Assembly: GCA_002448495.1 (NCBI GenBank)
Contig: DJYL01000177.1
Location: 1-16,978, forward strand
Length of the DNA stretch: 16,978 bases
Direction: 5' to 3'
Origin: Pseudoselenomonas ruminantium
GTDB taxonomy: Bacteria; Bacillota; Negativicutes; Selenomonadales; Selenomonadaceae
In this document: positions 14,812 through 16,978 of the stretch, in pieces
Position numbering within the stretch: the stretch's first letter is position 1
Layout: each line of letters begins with the position of its first letter
The notes under the pieces: model-generated
Told to the model about the DNA's origin: nothing
The model's input: only the letters and a program-made list of their open reading frames with translations
Database searches by the model: none
Translations under genes and position numbers: made by a program

Positions 14812-15954
14812 ATGAAAATTATGCTTTCCGCCGGTGAGGCGTCTGGTGATGTGCATGGCGAAAATATCGCCCGGGCAATACTTTCCATGGCACCGGAAAC
14901 AGAGCTTATCGGTTTCGGCGGCAGCCGCATGGAAGAGGCGGGGGTTCGGCTGCGGCAAAACTTTGCCGACTATAGCGTCATGGGCGTTTGGGAGGTTTTG
15001 CTCAATATCCGCAGATTATTTAAACTCCTGAATGATTTGACGGAGTTTATGCGGGAAGAAAAGCCGGATATGCTGGTGCTTATCGATTATCCGGATTTTA
15101 ACTGGCGTCTGGCAAAAAAGGCCAAGGCGTTAGGAATACCGGTGTTCTCTTATATTCCGCCGTCAGCCTGGGCATGGCGAAAGGGACGGGCGAAAGACTG
15201 TGCGAAGATAGCGGATGAGTTTATCGCTATTTTCCCCCATGAACTGCCGGTCTATGAAGCCGCTGGTGCAAAAATTTCTTTTGTGGGCAATCCGCTGGTG
15301 GATGCCGTCCGTCCGGAAATGCCACGGGAAAAAGCGCGGCGGTTCTTTAAAATGCCTGCGGATAAAACGGCAATCTTGTTGCTGCCTGGCAGCCGGAAGC
15401 AGGAGATTGAATTATTGCTGCCCGCGATGCTGTCTGGTGCAAAAAAATTGCTGGAAGACAGACCGGATACGATATTTTATCTCCCTGTTGCCGATACGGT
15501 CAGCAGGGAACGTATTGAGGAATTAATTGCTGACGCCGGCGTATCGGTAACGCTGACGGAGGAGAAGCGTTACAGCCTGATGGCGGCAGCGGATGCAGCC
15601 ATGGCGACTTCCGGAACGGTGGTTATGGAGGCCGCGCTATTAGGGCTTCCCTGCGTTGTACTCTACCGCCTGTCACCTGTGTCCTATGCCATTGGCAAAC
15701 TTCTGGTGCATGTGGATAATTTCAGCCTGCCCAATATTTTGCTGAATGAAAGTTTTCAGCGGGAATTGTTGCAGGATGAGGTTACACCGGACAATATTGC
15801 CGCTGAACTAAAAAAATTATATCCCGGTGAGGCACATCGCCGGGAGGTAACCGCAAAGTTGAAAAGCGCCTGTCAGAAATTAGGAGCTCCCGGTGCTTCC
15901 GGCAGAGTGGCAGAGCGAATATTAAATGCTGCCCGGGAATTTGCAGCAAAATAA
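14812..15954 (+). CDS. lpxB: LpxB, lipid A disaccharide synthase
   Basis: LpxB (glycosyltransferase family 19) joins lipid X to UDP-2,3-diacylglucosamine to give the lipid A disaccharide at the inner face of the inner membrane. The 380 residues match the family length. The start block MKIMLSAGEASGDVHGENIA carries the conserved GEASGD. VLIDYPDFNWRLAKKAK and YIPPSAWAWRKGR follow in the N-terminal half. The C-terminal nucleotide-binding part includes LLLPGSRKQEIELLLP and ATSGTVVMEAALLGLPCVVL. The ribosome site AAGGAGG lies before the ATG. It stands behind a hairpin and a candidate promoter, so it may be transcribed apart from lpxA-lpxI. msbA starts 17 bases after its stop. Confidence 0.97.
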   Translation: MKIMLSAGEASGDVHGENIARAILSMAPETELIGFGGSRMEEAGVRLRQNFADYSVMGVWEVLLNIRRLFKLLNDLTEFMREEKPDMLVLIDYPDFNWRLAKKAKALGIPVFSYIPPSAWAWRKGRAKDCAKIADEFIAIFPHELPVYEAAGAKISFVGNPLVDAVRPEMPREKARRFFKMPADKTAILLLPGSRKQEIELLLPAMLSGAKKLLEDRPDTIFYLPVADTVSRERIEELIADAGVSVTLTEEKRYSLMAAADAAMATSGTVVMEAALLGLPCVVLYRLSPVSYAIGKLLVHVDNFSLPNILLNESFQRELLQDEVTPDNIAAELKKLYPGEAHRREVTAKLKSACQKLGAPGASGRVAERILNAAREFAAK

Positions 15955-15971
15955 ATTAGTGAGGGAAATAC

Positions 15972-16978
15972 ATGAAGAATTATAAGCGCCTTCTGCAATA
16001 CATCCGGCCTTATTTGAAACGTTTGGGACTGGCTATTATCTGCATTGTGGTGGCAGCAGCTTGCAACCTTTATCTGCCATGGATTATTAAGGACATGGTG
16101 GATAAGGTTTTGGCGGATAAGGATATGATGATGCTGTATGTTATCTGTGTCAGCATTGTGGTGGTATTCCTGATTCGTGGAATATTTTATTACGGGCAGT
16201 CGTATCTGGTATCGTATATCGGGCAAAAAGTGGTTATTGATGTGCGGGAAGTGATGTTCCGCAAATTTCAGCGTATGCCCATGGCGTATTTTGACAAGCA
16301 TCAGACCGGTGAAACCATGAGCTATATCACCAATGATGTGTCTGCCATACAGTCAGCTCTGGTAGACCAGCTCATTGAGATGGTAACAGAAGGTTCAATC
16401 CTGATAGGCTCCATTGCGATGATGATTTATCTGGACTGGAAACTGTCTCTCTTGACACTCGTGGTTATTCCCTTAGTGGGACAGGCCATGAAGATTTTTG
16501 GCCGTAAACTGAAGCGCAACGGTACGGTTATTCAGGAACGGGCAGCGGATATCACTTCCCTTCTGCAGGAGAGCATTTCCTCTATCCGGGTGGTTAAATC
16601 CTTTGTGCGTGAAGAATACGAAATTAAGCGGTTCATTGACCAGAATATCCTGAACTTCCAGGCGGCCATGAAAAATGTACAGCTGACCAGCCTGCTGACG
16701 CCAACTGTGGAATTTTTGGCAGCTGTTTCCGTTACGTTTATCGTGGGCTTTGGCGGCTATGAAGTGGTAAACGGTCAGATGACGGCCGGTGCACTGGTCG
16801 CTTTCCTGACCTATGCGGTAAACTTAGCCAACCCGGTAAAGCGTCTGGCCAGAGTTTATGGCAATCTGCAGCGGGCCATGGCAGCAGTGGACCGTGTGTT
16901 TGCCGTGATTGACCTGCCGGAACCCATCCACGATAAGGAAGATGCTAAAGAACTGCCGAAGATTGAAGGCCATGTGAA
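15972..16978 (+). CDS. msbA: MsbA-type lipid A ABC exporter (3' end beyond the window)
   Basis: The open frame from ATG 15972 runs off the right edge after 335 codons. The visible part is the six-helix membrane domain of a type IV ABC exporter. It begins MKNYKRLLQYIRPYLKRLG and carries hydrophobic segments near residues 19-38 and 55-75, with others further on. The intracellular coupling region reads AYFDKHQTGETMSYITNDVS. A second conserved stretch, LLQESISSIRVVKSFVREE, is typical of MsbA and related half-transporters. Walker A and the signature motif are not reached. A ribosome site GAGGG sits upstream. MsbA flips the lipid A core to the outer leaflet of the inner membrane. Placement after lpxB supports that role over other exporters of the same fold, which cannot be excluded from the membrane domain alone. 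Confidence 0.9.
   Translation, partial: MKNYKRLLQYIRPYLKRLGLAIICIVVAAACNLYLPWIIKDMVDKVLADKDMMMLYVICVSIVVVFLIRGIFYYGQSYLVSYIGQKVVIDVREVMFRKFQRMPMAYFDKHQTGETMSYITNDVSAIQSALVDQLIEMVTEGSILIGSIAMMIYLDWKLSLLTLVVIPLVGQAMKIFGRKLKRNGTVIQERAADITSLLQESISSIRVVKSFVREEYEIKRFIDQNILNFQAAMKNVQLTSLLTPTVEFLAAVSVTFIVGFGGYEVVNGQMTAGALVAFLTYAVNLANPVKRLARVYGNLQRAMAAVDRVFAVIDLPEPIHDKEDAKELPKIEGHV

Overview
The window reads as part of a large outer-membrane (OM) biogenesis cluster of a diderm Firmicute (class Negativicutes, probably a Selenomonas-like member of the Selenomonadales). This is inferred from three things: gene content and order (tamB, bamA, ompH/skp, lpxD, lpxC, fabZ, lpxA, lpxI, lpxB, msbA packed on one strand), strong Gram-positive-type Shine-Dalgarno sequences (GGAGG), and frequent TTG/GTG starts. 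Base composition is about balanced. All 16 genes are on the + strand; no mobile element, tRNA, rRNA or CRISPR array was seen.

Region 1 (1-7421), protein export to the OM: the 3' part of tamB, a small sigma-70-family factor, an unknown single-pass membrane protein with a Pro-rich periplasmic tail, bamA, and an unknown secreted protein ending in a probable beta-barrel. Spacing is tight (0-27 bases) except for 165 bases after the sigma gene, so this may be one transcription unit.

Region 2 (7422-9625), periplasmic chaperones: a good promoter precedes ompH, and a strong intrinsic terminator follows it. Next come two further OmpH-like proteins, one anchored by an N-terminal membrane helix and carrying a long coiled coil, the other a predicted lipoprotein. 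The three share the same start and end motifs but appear to be held in the envelope in different ways.

Region 3 (9641-14702), lipid A synthesis: lpxD, an LpxL-type acyltransferase, lpxC, fabZ, lpxA and lpxI. Together these supply and process UDP-acyl-glucosamine and 3-hydroxyacyl-ACP. A 176-base leader with a stem-loop separates fabZ from lpxA. A hairpin that may terminate transcription follows lpxI.

Region 4 (14746-end): lpxB behind its own candidate promoter, then msbA, the lipid A flippase, cut by the window edge before its ATPase domain.

Most genes belong to well-known families. The parts least explained by known families are the sigma factor/membrane protein pair between tamB and bamA, the beta-barrel protein abutting bamA, the OmpH-like trio, and the terminator placed between the first OmpH gene and everything downstream.
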